This document shows positions 6,040 to 6,117 of a stretch of 6,117 nucleotides of DNA, one piece after another. Position numbers and translations under genes: made by a program. The number at the start of each line of letters is the position of its first letter. The first letter of the stretch is position 1. Below the pieces are notes generated by a model, which searched no databases, had not been told where the DNA came from, and saw nothing but the letters and a program-made list of their open reading frames with translations. The DNA is from Desulfobacterales bacterium (GTDB taxonomy: Bacteria > Desulfobacterota > Desulfobacteria > Desulfobacterales > JAUWMJ01): NCBI GenBank assembly GCA_030613225.1, contig JAUWMJ010000204.1:1-6117 (forward strand), in the 5' to 3' direction.

Positions 6040-6114
6040 GGGCGGTTAACTCAGCGGGAGAGTGCCACCTTCACACGGTGGAAGTCACTGGTTCAAACCC
6101 AGTACCGCCCACCA
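6040..6114 (+). tRNA. tRNA-Val (anticodon CAC)
   Basis: A complete 75-base cloverleaf is visible. The acceptor stem GGGCGGT (6040-6046) pairs fully with ACCGCCC (6104-6110). The D stem is ACTC/GAGT (6049-6052 with 6060-6063), and the anticodon stem is CCACC/GGTGG (6065-6069 with 6077-6081). The loop TTCACAC places CAC at 6072-6074, reading GUG valine codons. The T stem is ACTGG/CCAGT with loop TTCAAAC (6092-6098). Discriminator A (6111) and anticodon bases A35 and C36 fit valine identity. The 3' CCA (6112-6114) is encoded, so the nucleotidyltransferase upstream would be needed for repair of this tRNA rather than first synthesis. It starts four bases after the HU stop and probably shares its transcript, to be released by tRNA processing. 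The window ends three bases later. Confidence 0.98.
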
Positions 6115-6117
6115 ATA

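Noticed and set aside
6040..6117. Integration site of a genomic island at tRNA-Val
   Set aside because: The window ends three bases after the tRNA, so no direct repeat or integrase can be checked.

Overview
The window looks like a piece of the core chromosome of a moderately AT-rich anaerobic bacterium, most likely a Desulfobacterota (formerly Deltaproteobacteria) sulfate-reducer relative. The reasons are a DHH-CBS-CBS-nucleotidyltransferase fusion protein next to trpS, scpA and scpB, a tryptophanyl-tRNA synthetase with a four-cysteine iron-sulfur-type motif, an IHF-beta-like HU protein, and intergenic seven-base repeats that I recall as common in that group. The taxonomic call is inference from gene content only. 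All genes lie on the + strand.

Layout. (1) 12-2669: an 885-residue DHH/DHHA1 + two CBS + class II poly(A) polymerase/tRNA nucleotidyltransferase fusion with a GTG start. (2) 2670-2943: an intergenic element whose ends are inverted arms of a GGTTCA-type heptamer and whose middle holds an unrecognised 46-codon ORF with a good ribosome binding site. (3) 2944-3930: trpS. (4) 3931-4312: a 382-bp gap with no convincing gene, dominated by a second inverted heptamer element, seven units per arm, with a different unit (GTTGCGR). (5) 4313-5622: scpA and scpB, overlapping by one base (TAATG). (6) 5619-5647: a near-consensus sigma-70-type promoter whose -35 box covers the scpB stop. (7) 5757-6035: an HU/IHF-family gene. 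(8) 6040-6114: tRNA-Val(CAC), only four bases after the HU stop.

How the genes work together. The nucleotidyltransferase fusion and TrpS act on tRNA (3'-end synthesis or repair, and charging), and a tRNA gene lies at the far end. ScpA and ScpB are the kleisin and its partner in the SMC condensin complex, and the HU/IHF protein also shapes the chromosome, so the second half is a nucleoid-organisation block. The genes are ordinary housekeeping genes. The least explained material is in the two intergenic regions, where two unrelated heptamer families have the same inverted-arm layout; one of them encloses a possible small protein gene. I found no CRISPR array, insertion sequence, phage gene or defence system.
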